Shown: in pieces, positions 17,002 to 25,135 of the stretch
How positions within the stretch are numbered: position 1 is the first letter of the stretch
How the letters are laid out: each line of letters opens with the position of its first letter
NCBI GenBank assembly: GCA_036501425.1
Contig: DASYAI010000077.1
Coordinates: 48,593 to 112,592 of the forward strand
Source of the DNA: DATKRB01 sp036501425
Lineage (GTDB): Bacteria > Actinomycetota > Acidimicrobiia > Acidimicrobiales > RAAP-2
Reading direction: 5' to 3'
Length of the DNA stretch: 64,000 bases
The notes under the pieces: model-generated
The model's input: the letters and a program-made list of their open reading frames with translations, nothing else
Told to the model about the DNA's origin: nothing
The model's database searches: none
Translations under genes and position numbers: made by a program

Positions 17002-17764
17002 AGGGCGTCGTGGCGGGCGACCGGCGGAGCGCCGGATGGGGAAGGGGCACCCGCCCGGCGAGCCGGGCGCTCCGGTCGGTCAGGTACGCCTCTAGCCGCC
17101 GATAGGTGGGCTCGCCCACCATGGCGGTGAGCTCGGCCGCCATCTGCTGGTAGACCGGGCGGCCCCCGACGAACGCGTCGGGGGCCTCGGTGCACCACCA
17201 GTGGAACTCGAGGCCGCCCTCGCCCCAGTGGCGCCGGTCCCACTGGCGGAGGGTCGACGTCACGTGGCCGTCGTCGGCGACCTCGTCCTCTCGCCGGAGC
17301 GGTAGCTGCCAGCAGACGTCGGGCTTGAGCTCCATCGGGTCCTGCCCCCGGGCCAGGGCCGCCTGGTGCAGCGCGCAGCCGGCTCCCGCAGCGAAGCCCG
17401 GACGGTTCAAGAAGACGCAGGCGTCGTCGACCAGGCGGGTGACCAGCTCGCCGTGCTCGTTCTTCTTGACCACGCCCTTCTTCAGCCCGCGCTCGCGCAG
17501 CTGCCACTCCTCGGCCGACAGCGTGGCGGCTATGCGCCGGACGCGCCGGGCGTCGGCCCGGTCGACGAAGTGGGCGCCGTACGAGCAGCACCCTTGCACC
17601 AGCTCGGGGGCCGGCCCGGTCAGCACCCCCTGGCAGCCGTGCCCGTAGATACACGTCCAATTGCTGGTGAGGAAGGTGACGTCGAAGACCCAGGTGCGCT
17701 CCTCGTCAAGGTCCTCGAAGCTCACCCATTCCCGGGCGTCCGCGGGAGGATCGGGGGCGCTCAC
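17000..17764 (-). CDS. Cysteine-rich protein of unknown function, possibly metal-binding
   Basis: A 254-aa soluble protein. Near the N terminus it has CIYGHGCQGVLTG followed by QGCCSYGAH, a set of four to five Cys reminiscent of YkgJ-type CxxxCC clusters that bind zinc or iron. Further Cys occur in DDACVFLNRPGFAAGAGCAL and in VCWQLPLRR, and a HWWCTEAPD segment lies near the end. A redox or metal-storage function is conceivable but not shown. GTG 17764 is chosen because TAGGCT lies 7 nt upstream and similarity-like sequence starts just after it. The gene is divergent from the MaoC gene. Confidence 0.75.
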   Translation of the reverse strand: MSAPDPPADAREWVSFEDLDEERTWVFDVTFLTSNWTCIYGHGCQGVLTGPAPELVQGCCSYGAHFVDRADARRVRRIAATLSAEEWQLRERGLKKGVVKKNEHGELVTRLVDDACVFLNRPGFAAGAGCALHQAALARGQDPMELKPDVCWQLPLRREDEVADDGHVTSTLRQWDRRHWGEGGLEFHWWCTEAPDAFVGGRPVYQQMAAELTAMVGEPTYRRLEAYLTDRSARLAGRVPLPHPALRRSPATTP

Positions 17765-17771
17765 GGTGCGG

Positions 17772-17777
17772 AGCCTA
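17772..17777 (-). promoter_or_regulatory. -10 hexamer TAGGCT for the Cys-rich gene
   Basis: On the minus strand TAGGCT lies 7 nt before the GTG at 17764, matching the leaderless pattern of the window. Confidence 0.5.
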
Positions 17778-17838
17778 ATCGGCGCCCCTCGACCCGGGGT
17801 GGCCCGGCGCCGGCCGGGTCGAGCCGGGCGCCGGCGTC

Positions 17839-17844
17839 TAACAT
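17839..17844 (+). promoter_or_regulatory. -10 hexamer TAACAT for the MaoC gene
   Basis: TAACAT lies 36 nt before the ATG at 17881, leaving room for a short leader that contains a GGAGG Shine-Dalgarno at 17872-17876. This gene is therefore not leaderless. Confidence 0.45.
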
Positions 17845-17880
17845 CTCGCCGCCACTCGAGCCGAAGCACACGGAGGATCA

Positions 17881-18732
17881 ATGGACAGCACACTCGTTCC
17901 CCTCGGCGAGCCCCACGGGCCGCTGACGAGCTTCTGCGACCCGGACGAGATCGTGGCCTTCGCGCTGGCGATCAACGATCCCAACCCGGCGTACCTCGAG
18001 GGCGGAGCGACGCCGCCGACCTACGCCGTCGTCCCGGTGTTCCCGGCGTTCATCGGCCTGCCGTCCCTGCCCGCGGGAGCGATCGCCGGCGCCCGGGGTG
18101 GCGTGCACGGCGAGCACGATCTCTACATCCATCGCCCGATCGAGCCGGGCATGGACCTCCACACGGTGGCCGAGCGGTGCAGCGTCGTCACCAGCAAGGC
18201 GGGCATGAACACGTTCGTGCGCCTCGTGAGCACCGACGACGCGGGGGACCCGGTGATCACCCAGTACTGGTCCGCCATGTCCATGGGCGAGGTGACCGGA
18301 GGCGATCAGGGTTCGCCGCCGCCGGACCACTCCTTCCCCGACGAGGCCCGTGAACGCCCGGTCGGTACGGTCAGCCTGGCCACCACGCGTGACCAGACGT
18401 ACCGCTACGCCGGGGCCTCGGGCGACCGCGCCACGATCCATGTGAACGACAAGGCGGCGATCGGCATCGGGTTCCCGAGGAAGTTCAACCAGGGTCTGTG
18501 CACGCTCGGCGTGACCAGCCGCGGCCTGGTCGAGCTGGCGGCCGGCGGGGACCCCTCGCGCATCCGTCGGGTCGCCGTGCGGTTCACCTCCCCGACGTTC
18601 CCGGGCGACGACATCGAGGTTTCGGTCTACGACGCCGGCACGACCGATGCCGGCCTGCGGAGTTTCGCCTTCGAGGCCACCTCGGCCGGCAAGGTCGTCC
18701 TGCGCCACGGCCGGGTCGAGGTCACCGCCTGA
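17881..18732 (+). CDS. MaoC family (R)-hydratase, double hot-dog
   Basis: A 283-aa MaoC-like hydratase with two hot-dog folds. The N-terminal half resembles the FAS1/MaoC dehydratase region (HDLYIHRPIEPGMDL). The C-terminal half has the hydratase motif YAGASGDRATIHVND, in which Asp and His are the expected catalytic pair. Such enzymes hydrate enoyl-CoA or dehydrate 3-hydroxyacyl thioesters. The substrate is unknown and no fatty-acid genes are adjacent. The ATG has a GGAGG sequence 4 nt upstream. Codon use is normal for the region. Confidence 0.88.
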   Translation: MDSTLVPLGEPHGPLTSFCDPDEIVAFALAINDPNPAYLEGGATPPTYAVVPVFPAFIGLPSLPAGAIAGARGGVHGEHDLYIHRPIEPGMDLHTVAERCSVVTSKAGMNTFVRLVSTDDAGDPVITQYWSAMSMGEVTGGDQGSPPPDHSFPDEARERPVGTVSLATTRDQTYRYAGASGDRATIHVNDKAAIGIGFPRKFNQGLCTLGVTSRGLVELAAGGDPSRIRRVAVRFTSPTFPGDDIEVSVYDAGTTDAGLRSFAFEATSAGKVVLRHGRVEVTA

Positions 18733-18880
18733 GTTCACCGCGGGAGCTCACCGCCAGGGTTCACCCCGGACGTGACCGCCCGAGTTCCCCGGACGTCACC
18801 CCCCGACGGCCGAGGGCCGAGGCCGTTGCCCTGGGCCCGAGCAGCACTCCGGAGGAGCGGCGCTCCCGTAGGATGAGGCG
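18733..18880. other. Intergenic region with short degenerate repeats
   Basis: After the MaoC stop there are imperfect repeats of TTCACCGC/CTCACCGCC/TTCACCCC type and two GGACGTSAC words. Their role is unknown. The gap ends in the TAGGAT promoter of the Nfu gene. Confidence 0.4.
18869..18874 (+). promoter_or_regulatory. -10 hexamer TAGGAT for the Nfu gene
   Basis: TAGGAT lies 6 nt before the ATG at 18881. Confidence 0.5.
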
Positions 18881-19570
18881 ATGGCCGGACTCCTCCACGC
18901 CGCCCCGACCGACGACCCGGTCGCCGAGACGACCGGTGTGCCGGACCGCGGTCCCGTGTCGCTCGACGCCGAGGCCTGCCAGACGGTCCGCCGGGCGTTG
19001 GAGGCGCAGGGCGACGCGGCCGGGGTGGCGCTCTGGGTGGAGGTGAGCGGGGTCCAGGGGGAGACCTACACCTACGACCTCTACTTCGCCGATCGAGCCC
19101 GGGCGGCCGCAGAGGACTCGGTCAGTTCCCACGGCGACCTGGTCGTCGTCGTGCCGGCGGCCAGTGTGCGTCGGCTGAGCGGGGCCCGGCTGGAGTGCGG
19201 GGACGGGGGCGACGGGGGCCTGGTCCTCGTCAACCCCAACCGCCCCACCGCCGGCGAGCTGCTCGGAGAGTTCGCGTCCGGGCCCTCGGGGTCGGGTCCG
19301 GATTCCGACCTGGCAGTGCGAGTGCGGCGGGTGCTCGAGAAGTCGGTCAACCCGTCGATCGCCGGGCACGGCGGCCGGGCCGATCTGGTCGGTCTGGACG
19401 AGGCGGACGGCGTGGCGTACCTACGTCTTTCGGGTGGCTGCCAGGGGTGCGCCTTGTCGAGGACAACCCTCACCGAGGGGATCGCGGTGACGCTGCGCGA
19501 GGAGGTCGCCGAGCTGAGCCGGGTGGTCGACGTCACCGACCACCGCAGCGGCGACAACCCGTACTACTGA
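18881..19570 (+). CDS. Nfu-type iron-sulfur cluster carrier protein
   Basis: A 229-aa protein with the NfuA architecture. Residues about 25-125 look like an A-type carrier (IscA-like) domain that lacks the three conserved Cys. Residues about 140-220 are a NifU C-terminal domain with the cluster-binding CxxC at Cys187 and Cys190 in GGCQGCALS. Such proteins deliver 4Fe-4S clusters to client enzymes in the cytosol. No other Fe-S assembly gene is adjacent. The ATG at 18881 sits 6 nt behind TAGGAT. The degenerate N-terminal domain is typical of NfuA and may bind clients. Confidence 0.88.
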   Translation: MAGLLHAAPTDDPVAETTGVPDRGPVSLDAEACQTVRRALEAQGDAAGVALWVEVSGVQGETYTYDLYFADRARAAAEDSVSSHGDLVVVVPAASVRRLSGARLECGDGGDGGLVLVNPNRPTAGELLGEFASGPSGSGPDSDLAVRVRRVLEKSVNPSIAGHGGRADLVGLDEADGVAYLRLSGGCQGCALSRTTLTEGIAVTLREEVAELSRVVDVTDHRSGDNPYY

Positions 19571-19574
19571 TCGG

Positions 19575-20402
19575 GTGGGGACATCGGGGGTGGACTTCCC
19601 CCTGGTGATGGGCTGTGCCGCCGGTGGGCTCGTGGTCGGTGCCGTCCTGGCCGTCGTCGCCGGCGGGGTGGCGGCAGCGAGCGCCGTCGTGGCGCCCGGC
19701 CCAGCGGGAGGCATCGTCGAGGCCGCCGACCGGCCCGGGATCCCAAGCGCGCCGTGGGGCCCCGTGGCCGGCGTGCCGGCGACGAGCGGTCCCGAGCTGA
19801 TCGCCGCCGACCGACCGACCGAGCCCGGTCCGCTCCCGCCCTGGGCGGTCGCCATCTCCAGCCTGATCACCGGCGGCCTGTTCGCCGGGGCGGCGGCGCA
19901 CTTCGGCCACCGTCCGCAGCTGGCCGCCTACTGCGTCCTGTTCGCCACCCTGGTGGCATTGTCCGTGGTCGACTTGCGAGTCGGGCTCGTGCCGCGGCGC
20001 ATGCTCTACCCGCTGAGCGCGGCGATGGTGGCGGCGCTGGTGGGTGCGTCCGCGTCCGGGGGGACCTGGCGGGCCATCGGGGACGCGGCAATCGGGGCGG
20101 CGGCGGCATTCGCGGTCCTCTTCGCCGTGTGGTGGATCCGTCCGTCGGGCCTCGGCCTGGGGGATGTCCGGCTCGCCGGGACGATCGGTGCCGCCCTGGG
20201 GTGGTTGGGCCTGCTTCACGTCTACGTGGGCTTCCTCGTCGCCTTCGTGTGCGGGGCCCTCGGCGGCATCGGCCTGATGCTCGTGCGAGGCACCGGTCGC
20301 AAGACCAAGATGCCCTTCGCCCCCGCGCTCGGCGTCGGGGCGGTGGTGGCGGTCCTGTGGGGCGGCCCGATCATCAACCTGTGGCTGCCCGGGCACGGTT
20401 GA
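19575..20402 (+). CDS. A24 family prepilin peptidase
   Basis: A 275-aa polytopic membrane aspartyl protease that processes type IV prepilin-like signal peptides. The two catalytic Asp are in SVVDLRVGLVP (about residue 134) and in GLGLGDVRLAG (GxGD motif, about residue 193). Eight or so hydrophobic segments are visible. The N-terminal zinc-binding Cys pairs of the bifunctional methylating form are absent, so this should be a peptidase-only form with a Pro/Ala-rich first loop. It is placed directly before aroC, an order common in Actinobacteria. No pilin genes are in the window. Confidence 0.88.
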   Translation: MGTSGVDFPLVMGCAAGGLVVGAVLAVVAGGVAAASAVVAPGPAGGIVEAADRPGIPSAPWGPVAGVPATSGPELIAADRPTEPGPLPPWAVAISSLITGGLFAGAAAHFGHRPQLAAYCVLFATLVALSVVDLRVGLVPRRMLYPLSAAMVAALVGASASGGTWRAIGDAAIGAAAAFAVLFAVWWIRPSGLGLGDVRLAGTIGAALGWLGLLHVYVGFLVAFVCGALGGIGLMLVRGTGRKTKMPFAPALGVGAVVAVLWGGPIINLWLPGHG

Positions 20403-20430
20403 GCCTCGGGGAGCCCGAGGCCGGGCCGAC

Positions 20431-20436
20431 TAGTTT
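20431..20436 (+). promoter_or_regulatory. -10 hexamer TAGTTT for the aro operon
   Basis: TAGTTT lies 6 nt before the aroC ATG at 20443, in a short gap after the prepilin peptidase gene. It is the likely start of the aroC-aroK-aroB-aroQ transcript. Confidence 0.5.
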
Positions 20437-20442
20437 GGGCCC

Positions 20443-21657
20443 ATGCTGCGCTTTCTGACGGCCGGTGAATCGCACGGCCAGGCGCTGGTGGCGACCGTCG
20501 AGGGTCTTCCCGCCGGGTTGCGGGTCACCGCCGACGACATCGCCGACGAGCTGGGCCGACGCCGGCTGGGGTTTGGCCGCGGCCCGCGCATGCGCTTCGA
20601 GCGTGACGAGGTCAGCTTGCTGGCCGGAGTGCGCCACGGGCGTACGTTGGGCTCGCCGGTGGCGATCCAGATCGCCAACACCGAATGGCCCAAATGGACC
20701 GAGGAGATGTCCCCGGCGCCCGGCGCCCCCTCACGGGTGTTGACCCAGCCCCGCCCGGGCCACGCCGACCTGGCGGGCATGCAGAAGTACGGCTTCGCCG
20801 ACGCCCGCGACGTGCTGGAACGGGCTTCGGCTCGCGAGACCGCGGCTCGTGTCGCGGTCGGAGCCCTCGCCAAGGCGCTCCTGACCGAGCTGGGCGTGGC
20901 GATCGTGAGCCACGTCGTGCAGCTGGGCGACGTCCGCGCCGGCGGCCTCCGGCCGACACCGGCGGATCTGGACGCGGTGGACGACTCCTCGGTGCGATGC
21001 TTCGATCCCGTCGGCACCGAGCAGATGGTGGCGGCGGTCAAGGCGGCGGCCAAGGACGGTGACTCCCTGGGCGGGGTGGTCGAGGTACTCGCCTACGGCG
21101 TGCCGGTCGGGCTGGGCAGCCACGTGCACTGGGACCGCAAGCTCGACGGGCTGCTCGCCCAAGCCCTCATGAGCATCCAGGCCGTCAAGGCGGTCGAGCT
21201 CGGCGAGGGGTGGGACGTGGCGGGCCGCCGCGGCTCGGTGGCCCACGACGCCATCCGCTGGGACGAGGCGGCGCTCGAGACCGGCGGCTATCGCCGGGAC
21301 ACGGCGAGAGCGGGTGGGATCGAGGGCGGGATGTCGATCGGAGGGCTGGTCGTCGCCCGGGTCGCCATGAAGCCCCTGGCCACGCTCAACCGTCCCGTGC
21401 TCGAGACCGTGGACGTGGTGACCAAGGAGACCACCCTCAGCTTCCGCGAGCGCACCGACGTGACCGCCGTCCCGGCCATGGGCGTCGTTGCCGAGACGAT
21501 GACGGCGATCGTCCTGGCCTCCGAGGCCCTGCGCAAGTTCGGCGGGGACTCCCTGGCCGAGGTCGTGCGTAACCGTGACGGCTACGTGGCGTCGTTGGGC
21601 CAATCGCCGTCGGCCGCCGTCGTGCCCGGGGCCCGTTCCACCGGCGCCTCGGGGTGA
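20443..21657 (+). CDS. aroC: Chorismate synthase
   Basis: An FMN-dependent enzyme converting 5-enolpyruvylshikimate 3-phosphate to chorismate. At 404 aa it is normal for Actinobacteria. It opens LRFLTAGESHGQALVATVEG (signature 1), has RPGHADLAGMQKYGF near base 20754 (signature 2) and RASARETAARVAVGA near base 20820 (signature 3). It heads the aro operon, and its stop overlaps aroK in GTGA. Chorismate also feeds the menaquinone genes about 10 kb upstream. Confidence 0.97.
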   Translation: MLRFLTAGESHGQALVATVEGLPAGLRVTADDIADELGRRRLGFGRGPRMRFERDEVSLLAGVRHGRTLGSPVAIQIANTEWPKWTEEMSPAPGAPSRVLTQPRPGHADLAGMQKYGFADARDVLERASARETAARVAVGALAKALLTELGVAIVSHVVQLGDVRAGGLRPTPADLDAVDDSSVRCFDPVGTEQMVAAVKAAAKDGDSLGGVVEVLAYGVPVGLGSHVHWDRKLDGLLAQALMSIQAVKAVELGEGWDVAGRRGSVAHDAIRWDEAALETGGYRRDTARAGGIEGGMSIGGLVVARVAMKPLATLNRPVLETVDVVTKETTLSFRERTDVTAVPAMGVVAETMTAIVLASEALRKFGGDSLAEVVRNRDGYVASLGQSPSAAVVPGARSTGASG

Positions 21658-22250
21658 CGGGCAGCGCGGCGGCGCCCGAGCGCCTGCTGCTGGTGGGCAT
21701 GATGGGGTCGGGTAAGACCACGGTGGGCCGGGCGTTGGCCCGGCAGCTCGGCTGGGAGTACGTGGACTCCGACGCCCAGGTCGAGGCGGCCACGGGTCAC
21801 AGCGTGGCCGAGCTGTTCGCGCTCGGTGGCGAGGCGGCGTTCCGGGATGCCGAGGCCGCTGTCGTGCGCGACGCCGTGGCCGGTCGGGCACCGGTGGTGG
21901 TGGCCGTCGCCGGGGGCGCCGTCCTGCGCCCCGACACCCGATCCTTGCTCCGGTCGGCGGGCACCGTGGTCTGGCTGCGAGCCCGTCCCGACACCCTGGC
22001 CCGGCGTCTCGGCGACGGGCGGGACAGGCCGCTGCTGGGCGACGATCCACCGGCGGCGATCCGTCGCCTCGATGCCGAGCGCCGACCGGTCTACGCCGCG
22101 CTCGCCCAAGTGGTGATCGACGTCGACGAGCTCGACGCCCCCGCCGTCGTCGCCCAGGTGCTCTCGGCGCGCGGCTCGGGCGCCGGGAGGGCGGAGGGCG
22201 GCGCGGTGGCCGGCGCCCCACTTGCCCCCGGGGCGGGAGGCCGCCGGTGA
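21654..22250 (+). CDS. aroK: Shikimate kinase
   Basis: A P-loop NMP-kinase-fold enzyme that phosphorylates shikimate with ATP. Walker A is GMMGSGKT at residues 15-22, the shikimate-binding DSD-type motif is YVDSDAQVE, and a GGGAVL-like stretch (AGGAVLRP) follows. At 198 aa it is slightly long because of a Gly/Ala-rich C-terminal tail after about residue 170. The GTG start overlaps the aroC stop and the stop overlaps aroB, both as GTGA, so the three genes are translationally coupled. Confidence 0.95.
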   Translation: MTGSAAAPERLLLVGMMGSGKTTVGRALARQLGWEYVDSDAQVEAATGHSVAELFALGGEAAFRDAEAAVVRDAVAGRAPVVVAVAGGAVLRPDTRSLLRSAGTVVWLRARPDTLARRLGDGRDRPLLGDDPPAAIRRLDAERRPVYAALAQVVIDVDELDAPAVVAQVLSARGSGAGRAEGGAVAGAPLAPGAGGRR

Positions 22251-23338
22251 CGGGGCCCCGGGTGTCGACGACACGGATCGGGGTGGAGCTCGGCGAGCGC
22301 CGCTACGACGTGTCGGTGGGCGACGGCGCCCGGCGCGACCTCGCCGCGGCCGTGTCGGCTGTCGGGGAGCGAGCGCCCGAACGGGTGGCCATCGTGACCC
22401 AGCCGGCGCTGCGCGCCGCGCCGTGGTTCGCCGAGCTGGACCCGGGCGTCCCGTTCGAGGTGGTCGAGGTGCCCGACGGCGAGGCCGCCAAGTCGCTGTC
22501 GACCGTGGACGCCCTGTGCCGGCGCTTCGCTCGCTCGGGGCTCGCCCGCACCGACGCCGTGGTGGCCGTGGGCGGCGGGGTGGTCACCGATGTCGCCGGG
22601 TTCGCTGCGGCGTGCTATCACCGGGGGACCCCTTACGTGAACGTGGCGACCACCCTGCTCGCGCAGGTCGACGCGGCGATCGGCGGCAAGACCGGCGTGA
22701 ACCTGCCGGAGGGCAAGAACCTGGTCGGCGCCTTCTGGCAGCCGGCCGCCGTGTTGTGCGACACCGGCGTCCTGGCCACGCTGCCACCGCGTGAGTGGGC
22801 CTGCGGCCGGGGCGAGATGGCGAAGTACGCGTTCCTCTCCGACGAGACGCCGGGCACGACGCTGCTCGACCTCGACGTGCCCGAGCAAGTGGCGCGCTGC
22901 GTCGCCGTCAAGGCGGCGGTCGTCGCGGCAGACGAGCGCGAGGGGGACCGGCGGGCGGTGCTCAACTACGGGCACACCCTCGCCCACGCCATCGAGGCGG
23001 CGGCGTTCGACCCCGGAGCCGAGGCCGGCGCCGCGCTGCGGCACGGAGAGGCGGTCGCGGTCGGGCTCGTCTTCGCGGCCCTGTTGGCCCGGCGCCTCGG
23101 TCGGGTCGACGACGCCCGGGTGGTCGAGCATCGCGAGGTCGTGGCCCGGTTCGACCTACGGGCCGAGCTGCCGCCGGGCCTCGGCTCGCGCCAGCTCATC
23201 GAGCTGATGCGGCGGGACAAGAAGGCCCGTCATGACCTCAGCTTCGTCCTCGACGGCCCCCGGGGTGTCGAGCCGGTGCACGGCGTCGACCCGGGCGAAG
23301 TGGCCGCGACGCTGCGGGAGATGGGGGCCGAGGAGTGA
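22247..23338 (+). CDS. aroB: 3-dehydroquinate synthase
   Basis: An NAD- and metal-dependent enzyme that makes 3-dehydroquinate from DAHP, the second shikimate-pathway step. The 363-aa protein has the family motifs DGEAAKSLSTVD, VAVGGGVVTDVAGFAA and GGKTGVNLPEGKNLVGAF. Metal-ligand His residues lie in NYGHTLAHAIE near base 22965 and in RHGEAVAVG near base 23040. The GTG start overlaps aroK and the end overlaps aroQ, again with GTGA junctions. Confidence 0.97.
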   Translation: MTGPRVSTTRIGVELGERRYDVSVGDGARRDLAAAVSAVGERAPERVAIVTQPALRAAPWFAELDPGVPFEVVEVPDGEAAKSLSTVDALCRRFARSGLARTDAVVAVGGGVVTDVAGFAAACYHRGTPYVNVATTLLAQVDAAIGGKTGVNLPEGKNLVGAFWQPAAVLCDTGVLATLPPREWACGRGEMAKYAFLSDETPGTTLLDLDVPEQVARCVAVKAAVVAADEREGDRRAVLNYGHTLAHAIEAAAFDPGAEAGAALRHGEAVAVGLVFAALLARRLGRVDDARVVEHREVVARFDLRAELPPGLGSRQLIELMRRDKKARHDLSFVLDGPRGVEPVHGVDPGEVAATLREMGAEE

Positions 23339-23793
23339 CCGAGCGGCGCGTCCTGCTCCTGTCCGGGCCGAACCTGGGCCTGCTCGGCGAACGCGAACCG
23401 GCCGTCTACGGCACCCGGACGCTCGAGGAGCACGTGGCCGCGGCCAGGGCCGCGGCGCAGTCCGTCGGACTGGTGCTCGAGCATCTCCAGTCCGAGCACG
23501 AAGGGGAGCTGGTCGAGAGCGTGCACGGGGCTCGCGGACGGGTTGCTGCCATCGTGGTGAATGCGGGGGCGCTCACCCACAGCTCGTGGTCCCTGCACGA
23601 CGCGCTGGCTGCATTCGAGGGAATCGTGATCGAGCTGCACCTATCGAACCCCGCGGCACGAGAGCCGTTTCGGCACCTGTCGGTGGTGGCCCCGGTGGCC
23701 GACGGGTCGATTGCCGGGTTCGGGGCCCTGGGCTACGAGCTGGCGATCGACGCGGTGGGCCGGCTGCTCGCGGCTGGCGCCGGTGCCTCGTGA
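23335..23793 (+). CDS. aroQ: 3-dehydroquinate dehydratase, type II
   Basis: A type II dehydroquinase that dehydrates 3-dehydroquinate to 3-dehydroshikimate. The 152-aa protein shows SGPNLGLLGEREPAVYG with the catalytic Tyr, NAGALTHSSWSLHDAL and IELHLSNPAAREPFRH, which are the three family signatures. The GTG start overlaps the aroB stop. It ends the aro operon; aroE, aroA and aroG are not in the window. A long stem-loop follows 30 nt after the stop. Confidence 0.97.
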   Translation: MTERRVLLLSGPNLGLLGEREPAVYGTRTLEEHVAAARAAAQSVGLVLEHLQSEHEGELVESVHGARGRVAAIVVNAGALTHSSWSLHDALAAFEGIVIELHLSNPAAREPFRHLSVVAPVADGSIAGFGALGYELAIDAVGRLLAAGAGAS

Positions 23794-23822
23794 CGTCCGC
23801 TCGCCGGGGCCCCGACAGCCGG

Positions 23823-23859
23823 GCGCCCGCCTCGCCGGGGCCGAGGCGCCGGCGGGCGC
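23823..23859 (+). terminator. Long GC stem-loop after the aro operon
   Basis: GCGCCCGCC (23823-23831) pairs perfectly with GGCGGGCGC (23851-23859). Inside it, GCCTCG can alternatively pair with CGAGGC. No T-run follows; the efp -10 element begins 4 nt later. Confidence 0.5.
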
Positions 23860-23862
23860 TGC

Positions 23863-23868
23863 TATCTT
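23863..23868 (+). promoter_or_regulatory. -10 hexamer TATCTT upstream of efp
   Basis: TATCTT lies just after the aro stem-loop. If used, efp has a leader of about 130 nt. Confidence 0.35.
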
Positions 23869-24006
23869 GTCGCCCGTCGTCGCGGCCGCCGACGAGCCCG
23901 CGCCCGACCAGGGGCGCCGGCACGCCGGCGGGCACCGGCGCATCAAACCAGAGACCGATCGAGGCGCGTCGGCGCCCCACCGTTGCACGAAGGGCCTGGT
24001 CCGCTG

Positions 24007-24567
24007 ATGGCTGTCTCCACCAATGACCTCAAGAACGGCATGACCTTGCAACTTCCCGAAGGGCTGTTCAACGTGGTCGAGTTCCAACACGTCAAGCCGG
24101 GCAAGGGGGGTGCCTTCGTGCGGACCAAGCTCAAGAACGTGCGCAGCGGCGCCGTGGTGGAGCGGACCTACCGGGCCGACGAACGCCTCGAGCAGGCGAT
24201 CATCGACAAGCGCGAGATGCAGTTCCTCTACCGCGACGGCACCCAGTACGTGTTCATGGACACCTCGACCTACGAGCAGCTGTCGGTCGAGCCGACGGCG
24301 CTGGGCACCGCCGCCTCGTACCTGAAGGAGACCGACGAGGTGGTGCTGGAGCTGTTCGACGACGAGATCGTCGGCGTCGACCTGCCGGCGGCCGTCGAGC
24401 TCACCGTCACCGACACCGAGCCCGGGCTCCAGGGGGACCGGGTGTCGGGTGCCCGCAAGCCCGCCACGCTGCAGACCGGCCTGGTGGTCCAGGTGCCGCT
24501 CTTCGTCAACACCGGCGACGCGATCAAGGTGGACACCCGCTCCGGCGAGTACCTCACCCGGGCCTGA
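24007..24567 (+). CDS. efp: Elongation factor P
   Basis: A translation factor that rescues ribosomes stalled at polyproline stretches. The 186-aa protein has three beta-barrel domains. The loop that enters the peptidyl-transferase centre is KPGKGGAF with the tip Lys at residue 33. The C-terminal domain motif GDAIKVDTRSGEYLTRA closes the protein. No EF-P-modifying genes are near. The ATG at 24007 matches the family start; an upstream in-frame GTG (23983) would add eight atypical residues. The nusB GTG follows immediately after the stop. Confidence 0.97.
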   Translation: MAVSTNDLKNGMTLQLPEGLFNVVEFQHVKPGKGGAFVRTKLKNVRSGAVVERTYRADERLEQAIIDKREMQFLYRDGTQYVFMDTSTYEQLSVEPTALGTAASYLKETDEVVLELFDDEIVGVDLPAAVELTVTDTEPGLQGDRVSGARKPATLQTGLVVQVPLFVNTGDAIKVDTRSGEYLTRA

Positions 24568-25044
24568 GTGCCCGGCCCTGCTGCGGAACCGCCGCTGCCG
24601 GCACCCGGGCGTCGGGCTCGCCGGGGAACCGGCCCCCGACCGGCCCCGGGCGAGGGTGTGCACCGCCACCAGGCCCGCGAGCGAGCGCTGTCGCTGCTCT
24701 ACGAGGCCGAGATGAAGCGCTGCCCCCCGACCGAGGTGCTCGCCGCGTTGCCGGTTCCCGCCGACGCCTTCACCGCCGGGCTGGTGGAGGCCTGCGAGCG
24801 GCACCGGGTCTCGGCCGACGAACGGATCGCCCGGGCGTCGACGAGCTGGCCGCTGCACCGCATGGCGACCGTGGACCGGCTCGTGCTCCAGATGGCGGTC
24901 GGCGAGCTGCTCGAGCCGGACGGTCCCCCGGTCGCCGTGGTGATCGACGAGGCGGTGGAGCTGGCCAAGACGTACTCGACCGACGACTCGGGCGCGTTCG
25001 TCAACGGCGTGCTCTCGGCGGTCAGCGACCAGCTGGGCCTCTGA
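24568..25044 (+). CDS. nusB: Transcription antitermination protein NusB
   Basis: An all-helical RNA-binding factor that acts with NusE on the boxA of rRNA transcripts. The C-terminal 128 residues show the family's ARERALSLLYEAEMKR, DRLVLQMAVGELL, VVIDEAVELAKTY and AFVNGVLSAV. The GTG at 24568, directly after the efp stop, gives 158 aa with a 30-residue Pro/Arg-rich extension. A GTG at 24658 would give a more typical length. The position efp-nusB-pyrR is standard for high-GC Gram-positives. A boxA-like site is present in the rrn leader near 63431. Confidence 0.94.
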   Translation: MPGPAAEPPLPAPGRRARRGTGPRPAPGEGVHRHQARERALSLLYEAEMKRCPPTEVLAALPVPADAFTAGLVEACERHRVSADERIARASTSWPLHRMATVDRLVLQMAVGELLEPDGPPVAVVIDEAVELAKTYSTDDSGAFVNGVLSAVSDQLGL

Positions 25045-25077
25045 GCGCCCCTCGCCGACCGCCCGACGCGGCGGTGC

Positions 25078-25083
25078 TAGCGT
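25078..25083 (+). promoter_or_regulatory. -10 hexamer TAGCGT for the pyr operon
   Basis: TAGCGT lies 58 nt before the pyrR start, giving an expected leader of about 45 nt that contains exactly the PyrR-type hairpin and the Shine-Dalgarno. Confidence 0.5.
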
Positions 25084-25100
25084 CGTCGGCGACCGTCAAG

Positions 25101-25131
25101 CGGGTCCTGTGAGGCCCGTACGGACAGGAGG
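25101..25131 (+). promoter_or_regulatory. PyrR-binding-type RNA hairpin next to the pyrR ribosome-binding site
   Basis: CGGGTCCTGTGAGGCCCG (25101-25118) folds into a 6-bp stem with one bulged U and a UGUGA loop, matching the core CCNGNGAGG of PyrR-binding loops. The Shine-Dalgarno AGGAGG is at 25126-25131, 4 nt before the GTG start. UCCUGU (25105-25110) is also perfectly complementary to ACAGGA (25124-25129), which covers most of the Shine-Dalgarno. Translational control by PyrR is known in mycobacteria; the alternative pairing is my inference. Confidence 0.75.
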
Positions 25132-25135
25132 TGCG

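Larger units (their letters stand above)
23794..24006. other. Intergenic region between aroQ and efp
   Basis: This 213-bp gap holds the stem-loop at 23823-23859, a TATCTT hexamer at 23863-23868, and then about 130 nt of GC-rich leader before efp. The octamer-like CTCGCCGGGGCC word occurs twice (near 23802 and 23831). Nothing else was recognised. Confidence 0.5.
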
